NCBI GenBank assembly: GCA_016787565.1
Contig: JAEUUG010000003.1
Location: 186,001-250,000, forward strand
DNA length: 64,000 bases
Reading direction: 5' to 3'
Origin: Cyclobacteriaceae bacterium
GTDB lineage: Bacteria > Bacteroidota > Bacteroidia > Cytophagales > Cyclobacteriaceae
Shown here: in pieces, positions 35,165 to 44,033 of the stretch
How positions within the stretch are numbered: the first letter of the stretch is position 1
How the letters are laid out: every line of letters begins with the position of its first letter
Position numbers and translations under genes: made by a program
The notes under the pieces: model-generated
The model's input: the letters and a program-made list of their open reading frames with translations, nothing else
Databases searched by the model: none
Told to the model about the DNA's origin: nothing

Positions 35165-36042
35165 CCGTACTTTTTTTTGATACGATCGAGTTTATCCATC
35201 AAAAGTTCAATTTTCTCATCAAGTAGTCGCTCATTACTTAAATAGCTTTCATTTTTTTTTACTTTTTCCAGAAGGCTTAACGTATTGTATTCCAGAATGC
35301 TTTGCCCTATTTCATACATCTTTAAACCTGCTCCATAAAACGAAGAAGGGATGTGTTTACTGATTTTCTTGCCGCATAAATCTCTTACAAAGGCAGTGTC
35401 CTGAAACAAGGATGGTAGTTTTTCGGGCTGATAGTGCATATCTACTGATACAGTCCAGTCTTTCCACTTAAAATCATTTATGCCTGTATAGGCTTTTATG
35501 GGTATCCATGGCACCCGTAGTGCATCGGCCACGATGGCAGCATGCATCGCTTCAGCAAGCATGACGTTAGTTTTTTGTATCTCGTTTATGGTAAGAAGAT
35601 AGTCTTGTAGCGGACTGATATAGTGTATGCCAGACTTTTCACACAAGGATTTCCAGTCATATTTTAGCTCACTTTCCCAATGCGGCATGAATGAATACTG
35701 AAATTCTTTTTTGGGACTTTTCATTGGCAACTTTCGCAATAGTACTGCTCCATCGATTATGCCCAATTCTGGTGACAGCGATAAAGATTGTGCCGTCAAT
35801 GGGCCCCGTACACAGTAAATATCATACGACTCATCAACCTGTGGCTTTGTTCCGTAGGCAAATCCGCTGCTAAATACCACTTTACGCTTTGCCTTGCTCA
35901 CCATATCAAACCCCAAGATTGAGCCTATTCCAAAAAAGTCGATTTCGGGATCATCATTGAAGAAACCTGGAAGAAGAGCGCTAAAAATGTAAGGATTCAG
36001 TGCATCACCAAAATTTTTAGATTCAAAATATCGGAGACGCAT
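35161..36042 (-). CDS. polysaccharide pyruvyl transferase family protein
   Basis: A 293-residue PS_pyruv_trans protein. It opens MRLRYFESKNFGDALNPYIF, the family's NxGD start, then GIGSIL, CVRGPLTAQSL and LGIIDGAVLL. Later segments include LAEAMHAAIVADALRVPWI, the conserved Glu/His-containing helix. The final 40 residues form a charged coiled-coil-like helix. Family members add a pyruvate ketal from phosphoenolpyruvate to sugars, giving acidic decoration. The gene opposes its neighbours and is preceded by an A/T-rich 88-bp divergent gap with only near-match -7 boxes. Confidence 0.87.
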   Translation of the reverse strand: MRLRYFESKNFGDALNPYIFSALLPGFFNDDPEIDFFGIGSILGFDMVSKAKRKVVFSSGFAYGTKPQVDESYDIYCVRGPLTAQSLSLSPELGIIDGAVLLRKLPMKSPKKEFQYSFMPHWESELKYDWKSLCEKSGIHYISPLQDYLLTINEIQKTNVMLAEAMHAAIVADALRVPWIPIKAYTGINDFKWKDWTVSVDMHYQPEKLPSLFQDTAFVRDLCGKKISKHIPSSFYGAGLKMYEIGQSILEYNTLSLLEKVKKNESYLSNERLLDEKIELLMDKLDRIKKKYG

Positions 36043-36130
36043 ACTGATTAATTTAAGCTGATTTAGGGTGTTAATTTATTAAACTTACCTAAATTTAACA
36101 GTAATAATTAGGTGCGAAATTTCTGTAGTA

Positions 36131-37075
36131 ATGCATTTTTTTAAAAACCCTCGTTGGATTGATGATCAGTTGTTTCTCAGCAAAAAGTTGGAAGAAGTTC
36201 CACCGCCCACGCTGGAAAGTATAAGGCTCCGCTTGAAGAGTAAAATGAGTGATCAGCCTGTGGTGACAATTGTGATTGCAGCATGGAATGAGGAGGTTAA
36301 TATTATTCGTTGTCTGGATACTCTTTCCCGGAACGAAACGGAAATCCCGTTTGATATAATTGTCATCAATAACAATTCTTCGGATCGGACTCAAGACGTT
36401 CTTGATCAACTGGGTGTACAATCTTATTTTCAACCTGTTCAAGGTTGTGGCCCAGCGCGGGATTTAGGACAACGGATGGCTAAAGGAGAATATATTCTGA
36501 TTGCTGATGCGGATTGCTTTTATCCGCCTCACTGGATCGATATCATGTCAAAGGGACTTCGCTCAAAAAATGTCGTGTTTGTTTACGGTCGCTTTTCGTT
36601 TTTAGGAAACGAAGTAAATCCACGCTGGCAATTTTCCTTGTATGATATTTTCCGGGATTTGATGGTTGAAGTCAGGCATATTAAGAGGCCCTATCTTTCA
36701 GCCTACGGAATATCAATGGGGTATGTCAAGAAGTTTGGTTTACAGGAAGGATACCTCGAAAGAAATATCCGGGGTGATGACGGCAGACTTTGTTTTGATT
36801 TAATGAAGTATGGAGAAATAAGAATCATCCGCTCGTCAAAGGCCAGGGTATGGACAAGCAACCGTACACTTCAACGCGATGGTAGTTTATTTATCTCAAT
36901 GAAACGGAGAATATTTCGTGAAATAGCACGCTTTGATAAGTATGTAACCAAACCTGAGCCGCACAATACCAAGACCTCCAGCAACGAAGATTATACGATT
37001 GAAGAAAGCATTAAGATTATCAAACAAAAGTATAATCCGTTTAATGTCTTTTTAAAAATTAAAAATAAAAAGTAA
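36131..37075 (+). CDS. glycosyltransferase, family 2
   Basis: A 314-residue GT-A glycosyltransferase. After an unusual 40-residue N-terminal extension the domain begins VTIVIAAWNEEVNIIRCL, then VINNNSSDRT, GPARDLGQRMAKG, and the metal-binding IADADC. The acceptor region includes SAYGISMGYVKKFG and NIRGDDGRLCFDL with the likely catalytic Asp. There are no membrane helices, so it is cytoplasmic or peripheral. Its product feeds the exopolysaccharide. The next gene starts 4 bp after the stop. Confidence 0.87.
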   Translation: MHFFKNPRWIDDQLFLSKKLEEVPPPTLESIRLRLKSKMSDQPVVTIVIAAWNEEVNIIRCLDTLSRNETEIPFDIIVINNNSSDRTQDVLDQLGVQSYFQPVQGCGPARDLGQRMAKGEYILIADADCFYPPHWIDIMSKGLRSKNVVFVYGRFSFLGNEVNPRWQFSLYDIFRDLMVEVRHIKRPYLSAYGISMGYVKKFGLQEGYLERNIRGDDGRLCFDLMKYGEIRIIRSSKARVWTSNRTLQRDGSLFISMKRRIFREIARFDKYVTKPEPHNTKTSSNEDYTIEESIKIIKQKYNPFNVFLKIKNKK

Positions 37076-37079
37076 GGAC

Positions 37080-37958
37080 ATGTCGCGCATAGGCACCTTT
37101 GTACATGGAATTTTTCCGGAGCAATGGGAAAGAAGATTACGCGATTTTCGTGATGAATACCTGCGTACTTACCATCATGAAAAGTTGCCTCAGGCGATCT
37201 ATGATACGGGTCTGAAACAACACTCCATATCATTTTGTACAACCTGTATGAATCGTTTTTTTCACCTGAGAAAAACAATTATCAGGAATATGGAATCGAA
37301 CATACGATACAAAAGGGCAGAGTTTGTATTGGTGAATTATAACTCACAAGATGGGTTACATGAATGGGCAAAGAAGAACTTGCGTAAGTATATTGATGCA
37401 GGAATTTTAAATTACTACTATACGCCAGAGCCTAAATTTTTCCATGTCAGTATCGCAAAAAATATTGCACACCGGATGGCAAAAGGAGAGTTTGTTTGTA
37501 ATGTGGATGGCGATAACTTTACAGGGAAAGACTTCGCGTTTTATCTTAATTACCTGATCAATCAGTTTGGAATTGATTCACTTTTTCATTTCCGGAAAAA
37601 ACCTTTTTGGGGAACAGAAGGTCGTGTTGCTTTGTCCAAGGCAAAATTCCTGGCGTTAGGAGGTTATGATGAGTCATTTTTTCCAACCGGACATGAAGAC
37701 CATGATCTGATTAATCGTGCGCGGGCTTATGGAATGCCCTATCATGTAATTGAAATCGAAAACTTTCTTCATTACCTGAGCAATTCTACACGCGAGAAAT
37801 CCAAGAACTTTGAAGACCCTAATGCCTATTACTATAATTATGAGTCGGCAAACCGGGAAACGTCCAATCGGAACATTGCACGTGGAGAACTTGTTGCGAA
37901 TGGTGGCATTCTGCCTGCTGTAGCCGTATATAAAAACTTTACAGATGAATTAGTTTGA
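37080..37958 (+). CDS. glycosyltransferase with galactosyltransferase-type C terminus
   Basis: A 292-residue GT-A glycosyltransferase. It has ISFCTTCMNRFFHLRKTI at the start of the fold, FVLVNYNSQDG, KNIAHRMAKGEFVCNVDGDN (DxD) and GGYDESFFPTGHEDHDLINR, the Glyco_transf_7C-like acceptor motif with the catalytic acidic residues. The C terminus after HYLSNSTREKSKN is polar. It is cytoplasmic, with sugar unknown. It lies 4 bp after the previous GT2 gene in the same operon. Confidence 0.85.
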   Translation: MSRIGTFVHGIFPEQWERRLRDFRDEYLRTYHHEKLPQAIYDTGLKQHSISFCTTCMNRFFHLRKTIIRNMESNIRYKRAEFVLVNYNSQDGLHEWAKKNLRKYIDAGILNYYYTPEPKFFHVSIAKNIAHRMAKGEFVCNVDGDNFTGKDFAFYLNYLINQFGIDSLFHFRKKPFWGTEGRVALSKAKFLALGGYDESFFPTGHEDHDLINRARAYGMPYHVIEIENFLHYLSNSTREKSKNFEDPNAYYYNYESANRETSNRNIARGELVANGGILPAVAVYKNFTDELV

Positions 37959-38019
37959 GTATTCTTTTTGTGTCAGTAATTTGGTTTTCAAGTAATGTGT
38001 TTCAATAAAACTAAAATCT

Positions 38020-38895
38020 ATGAACTCACCAGCCTACGATAAGGAGTTAAAGAAGAGCGGATTGATCTTTCTGGAAGATCCTTATGGCGTTGATATCATC
38101 GAACGATGGAATTTGCTTTTGGATCCGTTATTTAATCAACGGGACGGGAAGCGTTCTTATGTTAATGCAAAGGAATTACTTGATTTGGGTATTCTGAATG
38201 ATATTTTTAGTCCTGCTTTTCGCAATGTGTTACGTGCAATTATGCCTGATGCTGTACTTTACCATTGCCATGTTTATGAGATTGATGCGCACCAGACAAC
38301 CTCTCATATCCACCAAGGTTCTAATTTGGGCTGGCATCGCGATGAGGAATGTATGGTGAAATACGAACCAGATAACTATCACTTCCTAAGTTATTTTGTA
38401 TATCTGACGGATGTCAAGGAGGAGAGTGGTCCTTTTGAACTAGCTCCCTTTAAACCCTCCCAAGCAGCAAAACGGAATATGCCTACTATAAAAGTACTCG
38501 GAAAGAGGGGGACAGCTTTTATTTGGAATCGTGCTTACCGACACCGTGCATGCCCGAACACCAGTGATACCCGGAGAAGATTGTTGAAGTTATCGTTTCA
38601 ACACAATAGTTTAACGAATGACCGGATTCATCTGCCAGAATTTAAAGAAGTATTGAATCAAGTTAACAATCAAGATGAATATTTAGCATTTCTTTTTGGA
38701 GCCAAGTACCCGGATAATGGAAGTCAGCACGCTTTGCCTGAAGAAAAGCCATCCGCCATAATTCCGATGCGTTCGTTGGTAACCAATTCGATGATGGATG
38801 TTACGAGGGTTGGATTAATTAAGATGAACTATCTAAAGCCACTCTACAATCGGATCAAAGAGAGATTAGGTAAGGGCGCCATGGAACCGCAGTAG
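38020..38895 (+). CDS. PhyH-type Fe(II)/2-oxoglutarate dioxygenase
   Basis: A 291-residue protein of the phytanoyl-CoA dioxygenase-like double-stranded beta-helix class. Iron ligands are visible as His-x-Asp in LGWHRDEE (about residues 107-110) and the distal His in YRHRACPN, with an Arg-rich strand (TRRRLLKLSF) that could bind 2-oxoglutarate. Such enzymes hydroxylate small molecules or sugars. Located 61 bp after a glycosyltransferase and 3 bp before an oxidoreductase-like gene, it may modify a sugar or its precursor. The substrate cannot be read from sequence. Confidence 0.8.
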   Translation: MNSPAYDKELKKSGLIFLEDPYGVDIIERWNLLLDPLFNQRDGKRSYVNAKELLDLGILNDIFSPAFRNVLRAIMPDAVLYHCHVYEIDAHQTTSHIHQGSNLGWHRDEECMVKYEPDNYHFLSYFVYLTDVKEESGPFELAPFKPSQAAKRNMPTIKVLGKRGTAFIWNRAYRHRACPNTSDTRRRLLKLSFQHNSLTNDRIHLPEFKEVLNQVNNQDEYLAFLFGAKYPDNGSQHALPEEKPSAIIPMRSLVTNSMMDVTRVGLIKMNYLKPLYNRIKERLGKGAMEPQ

Positions 38896-38898
38896 CCA

Positions 38899-39924
38899 AT
38901 GAACAAAGTTCTGCTTATTGGTTCGGGAAGGCGTATTCAAAAAAACTTTATTCCGGCTATTGCATGTCTTCCAGAGTTATTTGAGGTCGCTGGAATTTAT
39001 TCACGAACATTAGCTCATGCGAAGCAGCTAGCGGAGGAAAAAAATTTTCCTCTAATAGAGAATCTTTCTGTAGTAGATTTTAAGACTATTGATATCGTAG
39101 CCATTTCCATTACAACCTCTGCAGTACCTGGCATCTTGCGCATACTCCAATCGGTAGCGAGTAAACTCACTGTTATAGTTGATACACCTGTTTTTGAAAA
39201 GTCAACTCATTTCTTTTCACTCCACTTGTTTCGAAAATTCAAGAAGGTTATGGTAGCGGAAGACTACATGAATTTTCCAGCCTTTGAATTAATTCGAAAT
39301 GCAGTGGCCGATGGCGCTATTGGTAAGGTTCGGTGTGTAAGTCTATTTCACAATGCCTACCTGCATCATGGTACGGCCCTGATACGATCTTTCGCAGGTT
39401 TTAGGGGAGTTTTTTTTTCGCAGTCCATACGACATTGCAGGTATGGAAAGTTAACACGCTATTACCTTCAGGGAGGTCTTCGGGGAATAGTTGCTGAACC
39501 CTACTCTCCATTGGAAGGAAGACTGATCATTTCAGGAGCCAGTGGAATCATTACTGACTTTAATTATGAATTAACGAAAGGAAATGTAGAACAGCTTCAG
39601 TTACAGCCCATTGTTAGTGATGGACTTTTGATGGGGTACGAAATTAAATCGGTAAATTATAATCGATCCTACTATCCACCTTATCTAAACAAACTCCGAT
39701 CGCTGGATATTTCAGATAAGAGTGATTTTAACCTCTTGAAGACCTGCGGTCTCATCCGGATTTTCGAATCAATAGATAAACCAAATAGTAATACAGCCTA
39801 TACGTTGGTGGAGGGGGTATATGATAGCCTGATTTCCAGAATTGCAAGGAAGTTACAGTTTTATGGTGATCCCTTTGGCATACTTTTTAAGAGCGCGCTT
39901 ATGCTTATGCGTAAAATTCGATAG
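38899..39924 (+). CDS. Gfo/Idh/MocA-like oxidoreductase
   Basis: A 341-residue protein with an N-terminal Rossmann fold: KVLLIGSGRRIQKNFIPAI, GIYSRTLAHAKQLAEE and DIVAISITTSAVPGIL, the layout of Gfo/Idh/MocA NAD(P)-dependent sugar oxidoreductases. The usual EKP motif is replaced by DTPVF, and the C-terminal half is weakly similar to the family, so activity may differ. It follows the dioxygenase by 3 bp, suggesting two linked oxidative steps on a sugar. Its end is 4 bp from the convergent beta-helix gene. Confidence 0.7.
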   Translation: MNKVLLIGSGRRIQKNFIPAIACLPELFEVAGIYSRTLAHAKQLAEEKNFPLIENLSVVDFKTIDIVAISITTSAVPGILRILQSVASKLTVIVDTPVFEKSTHFFSLHLFRKFKKVMVAEDYMNFPAFELIRNAVADGAIGKVRCVSLFHNAYLHHGTALIRSFAGFRGVFFSQSIRHCRYGKLTRYYLQGGLRGIVAEPYSPLEGRLIISGASGIITDFNYELTKGNVEQLQLQPIVSDGLLMGYEIKSVNYNRSYYPPYLNKLRSLDISDKSDFNLLKTCGLIRIFESIDKPNSNTAYTLVEGVYDSLISRIARKLQFYGDPFGILFKSALMLMRKIR

Positions 39925-39928
39925 TTTT

Positions 39929-41407
39929 TTAGTGGGAATGATCATTTGAAGGGTTATTACCAGGGGCGTATTCAAATGCTCCAATGTCCCAAATCTTATT
40001 GTAGGGACGTGGAAATCCGTTAAAATCAAAGAGGATATTAAATTCAGAAACATCCCGTCCCTGATCAACTGCCGGTGATTTTTTGGTAATTGAAAAATCC
40101 ATGCTGTCGGGATTAGAAAAATGAACCTCATTCAATTCCTGGATAAAGAGGTTATGTGATAGGTTAATTTTTACGTTGTCGCTGAGTTTATTAACATACG
40201 CGTCATCGGCAGACTTAAAAAAGTTACTTTTGTATTCAGCATACGTTCCGGGATTAACAATGATATTGTTAACGATAACGTTCATCTCGACTAAATCCGC
40301 ATAGATTTTAATGCCATCCATTTTAGGTGAAATAATGGTGTTGTTAATGAATTTGAATCCGGGACCGATTATAGAACGTTCGTCACAAAAAACTCCATTG
40401 CGACCAGCGTTGACAATCATATTATTGAAAATGACATTATCACCAATGCCTAATACAGTCATTCCATTGCCATTTCCATTAATAATTTTATTGTTATAGC
40501 ATAAGCCCCCTGTTCCTTCGCCCAATTGTATACCACCCCGCTGATTGGCTTTGTCTCGCACACCATAATTTTCAATTATATTGTTGAATATTTCTGCGCC
40601 TTCAATGACGGAGCCCACTTGAATAGCTTCCCAGCCTGCATTTTTTACTGTATTGTTATAGATTCTCGCACCAAGTATACTATGCGGCAGGCGTATTCCA
40701 CATTCTTTCTTATTCATGCCTTTTGCATAAAAGGAGTTACCAATATAGAATCCTTCACCGCCCGTATCATGGATGAAGTTGTCATGCAATGAAATGTTTT
40801 TCATGGTGAAGTTTTCACGTATGGTTTCATCGTTGCAACTCGGATCCGTTTTTGCCATGATACCCGCAAAGCCAATATTGTATACTTCGAGGTGATCTAC
40901 CTCAAAATTTGTACTGAGCAGATCAAGCGTCAGACCGATTCCACGTGATCCGGAAAGTCGAATTCCATAGCGGTTATTTTTATCACCTGTTCCTGTGATT
41001 CTAAAATGACTACTCCGCTCAGTTTTTAGTGCAAACCGTTTGTCCGGTACATTGATGTTCACAACGCCACCACAATTGGTAATGATAATAGGGTTCTCTT
41101 CTGTTCCATGAATATTGATAAATTTCAGGGGGCCATATTTAAGACTCGCCTGGAGACAGATAATATCACCCGGTTTAATGCCCAAAATTTTTCCATCAGT
41201 GATATGCTGCCTTAGGGGCACTACATAAGTACAAGCAGAACAAGAATTCGATTGGCTGGATGTGGATATGGCTAAAGCGTTTGTCTGATAGGTGGCAGTC
41301 TCTTTTTTTTGCTCTTGACGTACTACAGAATAGCAACGAGAAAATAGCACAGCAGCAATAAACAATGCACTGATGCGGAGGGACTTAATTGCGATTGTAT
41401 GCAGCAT
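39929..41407 (-). CDS. right-handed beta-helix surface protein (choice-of-anchor-Q-like end)
   Basis: A 492-residue exported protein. The N terminus has a membrane-export helix (about 8-24) ending LFSRCYS; the Cys could be lipidated, but Arg at -1 is unusual for a lipobox. Residues 120-420 are beta-helix coils with Asn ladders (NTVKNAGWEAIQVG, NNIIENYG, NNKIINGNGNG, NNMIVNAGRNG), as in pectate-lyase-like carbohydrate-active enzymes. The C terminus SPAVDQGRDVSEFNI ... NGFPRPYNKIWDIGAFEY matches the choice-of-anchor Q style. It may cleave, epimerise or bind the local polysaccharide. It is the last gene of a minus-strand trio (4-bp gap to the sulfotransferase). Confidence 0.8.
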   Translation of the reverse strand: MLHTIAIKSLRISALFIAAVLFSRCYSVVRQEQKKETATYQTNALAISTSSQSNSCSACTYVVPLRQHITDGKILGIKPGDIICLQASLKYGPLKFINIHGTEENPIIITNCGGVVNINVPDKRFALKTERSSHFRITGTGDKNNRYGIRLSGSRGIGLTLDLLSTNFEVDHLEVYNIGFAGIMAKTDPSCNDETIRENFTMKNISLHDNFIHDTGGEGFYIGNSFYAKGMNKKECGIRLPHSILGARIYNNTVKNAGWEAIQVGSVIEGAEIFNNIIENYGVRDKANQRGGIQLGEGTGGLCYNNKIINGNGNGMTVLGIGDNVIFNNMIVNAGRNGVFCDERSIIGPGFKFINNTIISPKMDGIKIYADLVEMNVIVNNIIVNPGTYAEYKSNFFKSADDAYVNKLSDNVKINLSHNLFIQELNEVHFSNPDSMDFSITKKSPAVDQGRDVSEFNILFDFNGFPRPYNKIWDIGAFEYAPGNNPSNDHSH

Positions 41408-41410
41408 ACT

Positions 41411-42322
41411 TTAATCATTCAACCAATGTGAGAGATCTTTTTTCAATAGAAGTTGAACGTGTTCAATATCAGTTTGAAAATATTTCTTTAACATCGTTCG
41501 GGTTTCAGAATTCAGTTTCATCTTGACGAGGTTTTTCTCCTGAACTTTGAGAGAAATTCTTTTTCTGGTTTCGTGCGACAGGAATAATCGTACAACCGGT
41601 CGCATCAGGTTTCGCAGGGGATGACCCTCAAACAAGAATTGATGGAGCCATTGTGAACGTGGTTTACCGGAAACATTATAGCGGATTTCGCTGCTGATGG
41701 TAAACGATGTCTCTATATTTAAAAAATTAAAAATATCAGCCATTGTTTGCTGTGGGTTTTTTTCCAACTCTTCTGTCAGCACAACTTTTACATTTTTAAA
41801 ATTTTCCAGAAAGGCTTTCACACCTGCAGCGTAAAGGCTTACCGCTTTGTAGTGATAGATAAGTTCCCAATTGTTTTTGATTCGTTCATCTTCATGTGCC
41901 AGGCCTTCTTCAAACGTCAGGTTTTCACGTTGATCGCGAACCAAATGCTGGTATGCCGAAAATGAACGCTTCACTGGATTTCGCAGCAGGATGATTATTT
42001 TAGGATCTCCCAGATATTGTTTAATTACGGGTATACTTTTCTCATAAAAATAGAAAGTATCCGCGCTTGACTCTCCTCTAACAGGATAGCCATCTGAATT
42101 TTCAAAAAGCTTTTTATAGTCACTGAATTTTTTAACATACCATTTTTCAACTTTGTGATCACCGGGTCCCTGCAATGGGGGCATGAACTGACTGCTGATA
42201 AAACGTGGCTCCTTTACTTTGCTCATGAAGACTTGTGGATGCTGTTCCAGGTAATTGTGCAAAGACGATGTGCCACATTTTGCAGCGCCAACAATAATCA
42301 GGTTTGGTAGTATTGTATTCAT
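41411..42322 (-). CDS. sulfotransferase domain protein
   Basis: A 303-residue PAPS-dependent sulfotransferase. The 5'-phosphosulfate-binding loop is LIIVGAAKCGTSSLHNYL at the N terminus, and the 3'-phosphate site is IILLRNPVKRSFSAYQH (Arg and Ser) at about residue 110. It has no membrane helix. Family relatives (heparan N-sulfotransferase-like) sulfate sugars. Within this locus it points to a sulfated exopolysaccharide or glycan. No PAPS-synthesis genes are in the window. It lies between a GT-C gene (14-bp gap) and the beta-helix gene in one minus-strand operon. Confidence 0.9.
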   Translation of the reverse strand: MNTILPNLIIVGAAKCGTSSLHNYLEQHPQVFMSKVKEPRFISSQFMPPLQGPGDHKVEKWYVKKFSDYKKLFENSDGYPVRGESSADTFYFYEKSIPVIKQYLGDPKIIILLRNPVKRSFSAYQHLVRDQRENLTFEEGLAHEDERIKNNWELIYHYKAVSLYAAGVKAFLENFKNVKVVLTEELEKNPQQTMADIFNFLNIETSFTISSEIRYNVSGKPRSQWLHQFLFEGHPLRNLMRPVVRLFLSHETRKRISLKVQEKNLVKMKLNSETRTMLKKYFQTDIEHVQLLLKKDLSHWLND

Positions 42323-42336
42323 GAAGTGAAAGGAAC

Positions 42337-43977
42337 TTATTTTTTTCGAATATAAACTTCAATATAGTCGCTACGGTAGCCGGTGGGTGCCAGAAAGGAA
42401 TTCACCAACTGATAGTGTTGTTGGATGCACGTGCGTACTTCAAAGGGAAAAAAGCTGTCAACATCTGGCATAACTTCAAACAGAATTAAATCGAATTCTG
42501 ATTGTTCTACCTTATTGCACAACAGATCTCGCTCCCGATCAAAAAAAGCCACACCCTTGTGAAACCATAATGGAAAAGTTTTGCCGGATTGTGGTGCGTA
42601 GCTCCACTCATACGCCAATGGTGTCAGGTTTGATAAGTTAAGGCATGTTAATTTTTTGGCATGATTGAACACATCCAACGACTCCACTGCTTCTAATCCA
42701 TTTATGGTTTCAACAGGCAGTTTGATGCCCCGCATGGTTTTATATTTTGAAAGTGCCCACTGGACAGGAACCCCACGAACTGAATCTGCTTTTGATGACC
42801 ACGTGTTTTTAGAGACAACAGATGGTGGTGGAGGGCTGAGAAATGCAGGAAGGTGTTTTCCGATAATTCGCATGGAATATTTAAAGTAGCTATCGGATTG
42901 CCAGATCAGTGCGAAAAGAACAAATGCAATGGCTATCCATATTTTTTCGAAGGCAATAACACTATTGAGGTTATACAGTAAAAAGGCGATCGCAAAGCTG
43001 TGATAATAGTAGCTGGTTGTAGGCGGGCTAAAGCTCGTAACCTGAATAATCAAGGCCTGAACTAATATACCAAGCGTAAAAAGTGTAAAAATGAAATAGA
43101 CTTTGTCTTCAACTATTGCTTTGAGAGATTTAAAGCGGATAATGCAAACAACCAGCACGGCTATGATATAGAACTTAAGCCAGCCGGAGTCTTCAAAGAA
43201 AGTGGTTAGAAAATCGTACCCGTTTAGCCGTGTAAAATGAGGTGATTGTCCATAATTGAACCAATAGGTAAAATCATATTGAAGACAGGGAACAATAAAA
43301 AGCAAGAGGGAACAGACATAGGCACCACCAAAAATCAGTAGTGGCCTGATTCGCTTTTCGATGAGGGCATCTGCCAATAGAAGTACCAATACGAGCATGA
43401 TGGCCAGACCACCGGCATCTTGTTTGGTAAAAAATGTGAGGGCAATAAAAAAGCCACTGAGCAACAGGAGATAGGTCTTTTGCCCTTTCAACAGATAGGA
43501 TAACAGGAAGTATAACCCAATCAGTTCAAACACAAAGACTGTATGATTATACCAGGGCCAGAAATGCACCATGGTGTAGGTAAGCCCCATGACCACAATA
43601 CTCACGAGCAAGGGAACAGCGGTTACACCAAATAATTTTAGAATTCCACGGAAAGTAGCAAGGCAAACGATGTTGATGGCAGCCTGAGCCAGGAGCAATG
43701 CATATAATGTAGGTCCAAACAGCTTAAAAAATAAAGCAGGCACCAACCAAAACCCATAGCCCAGCGGCATACCAAAATCACGGAACGGGAGTTGCCCAAT
43801 TGATAGCCGATACGCTCCTTCCCAGGTGAGGAAGATGTTCACTCGATACGGCAGGGACGTGAATAACGGCAGACAAGCAAAGAACAAGATGAAGAAAATC
43901 TGAACCAGTAAAAAGTACTTTTCTCTCCCAGCGTGTGGTGCAATCATGATTTGATTTTTTCTTTCAACAAAGTGCAT
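42337..43977 (-). CDS. GT-C type membrane glycosyltransferase (GT39-like)
   Basis: A 546-residue protein with about 11 membrane helices over residues 20-380, then a soluble domain of about 160 residues. The first outer loop has NIFLTWEGAYRLSIGQLPFRDFGMPLGYG: an acidic residue in the first loop and an RDFGxPxGxG segment typical of GT39/ArnT-like enzymes using polyprenyl-phosphate sugars. The C-terminal domain ends GYRSDYIEVYIRKK. The start could instead be the second Met (43947). Substrate unknown. It begins the minus-strand trio with the sulfotransferase and beta-helix genes. Confidence 0.78.
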   Translation of the reverse strand: MHFVERKNQIMIAPHAGREKYFLLVQIFFILFFACLPLFTSLPYRVNIFLTWEGAYRLSIGQLPFRDFGMPLGYGFWLVPALFFKLFGPTLYALLLAQAAINIVCLATFRGILKLFGVTAVPLLVSIVVMGLTYTMVHFWPWYNHTVFVFELIGLYFLLSYLLKGQKTYLLLLSGFFIALTFFTKQDAGGLAIMLVLVLLLADALIEKRIRPLLIFGGAYVCSLLLFIVPCLQYDFTYWFNYGQSPHFTRLNGYDFLTTFFEDSGWLKFYIIAVLVVCIIRFKSLKAIVEDKVYFIFTLFTLGILVQALIIQVTSFSPPTTSYYYHSFAIAFLLYNLNSVIAFEKIWIAIAFVLFALIWQSDSYFKYSMRIIGKHLPAFLSPPPPSVVSKNTWSSKADSVRGVPVQWALSKYKTMRGIKLPVETINGLEAVESLDVFNHAKKLTCLNLSNLTPLAYEWSYAPQSGKTFPLWFHKGVAFFDRERDLLCNKVEQSEFDLILFEVMPDVDSFFPFEVRTCIQQHYQLVNSFLAPTGYRSDYIEVYIRKK

Positions 43978-44033
43978 AAAATTACCTTATTATCGCCAAT
44001 TTTAAAGCCAAATTCGAAGTTAACTACTACGCT

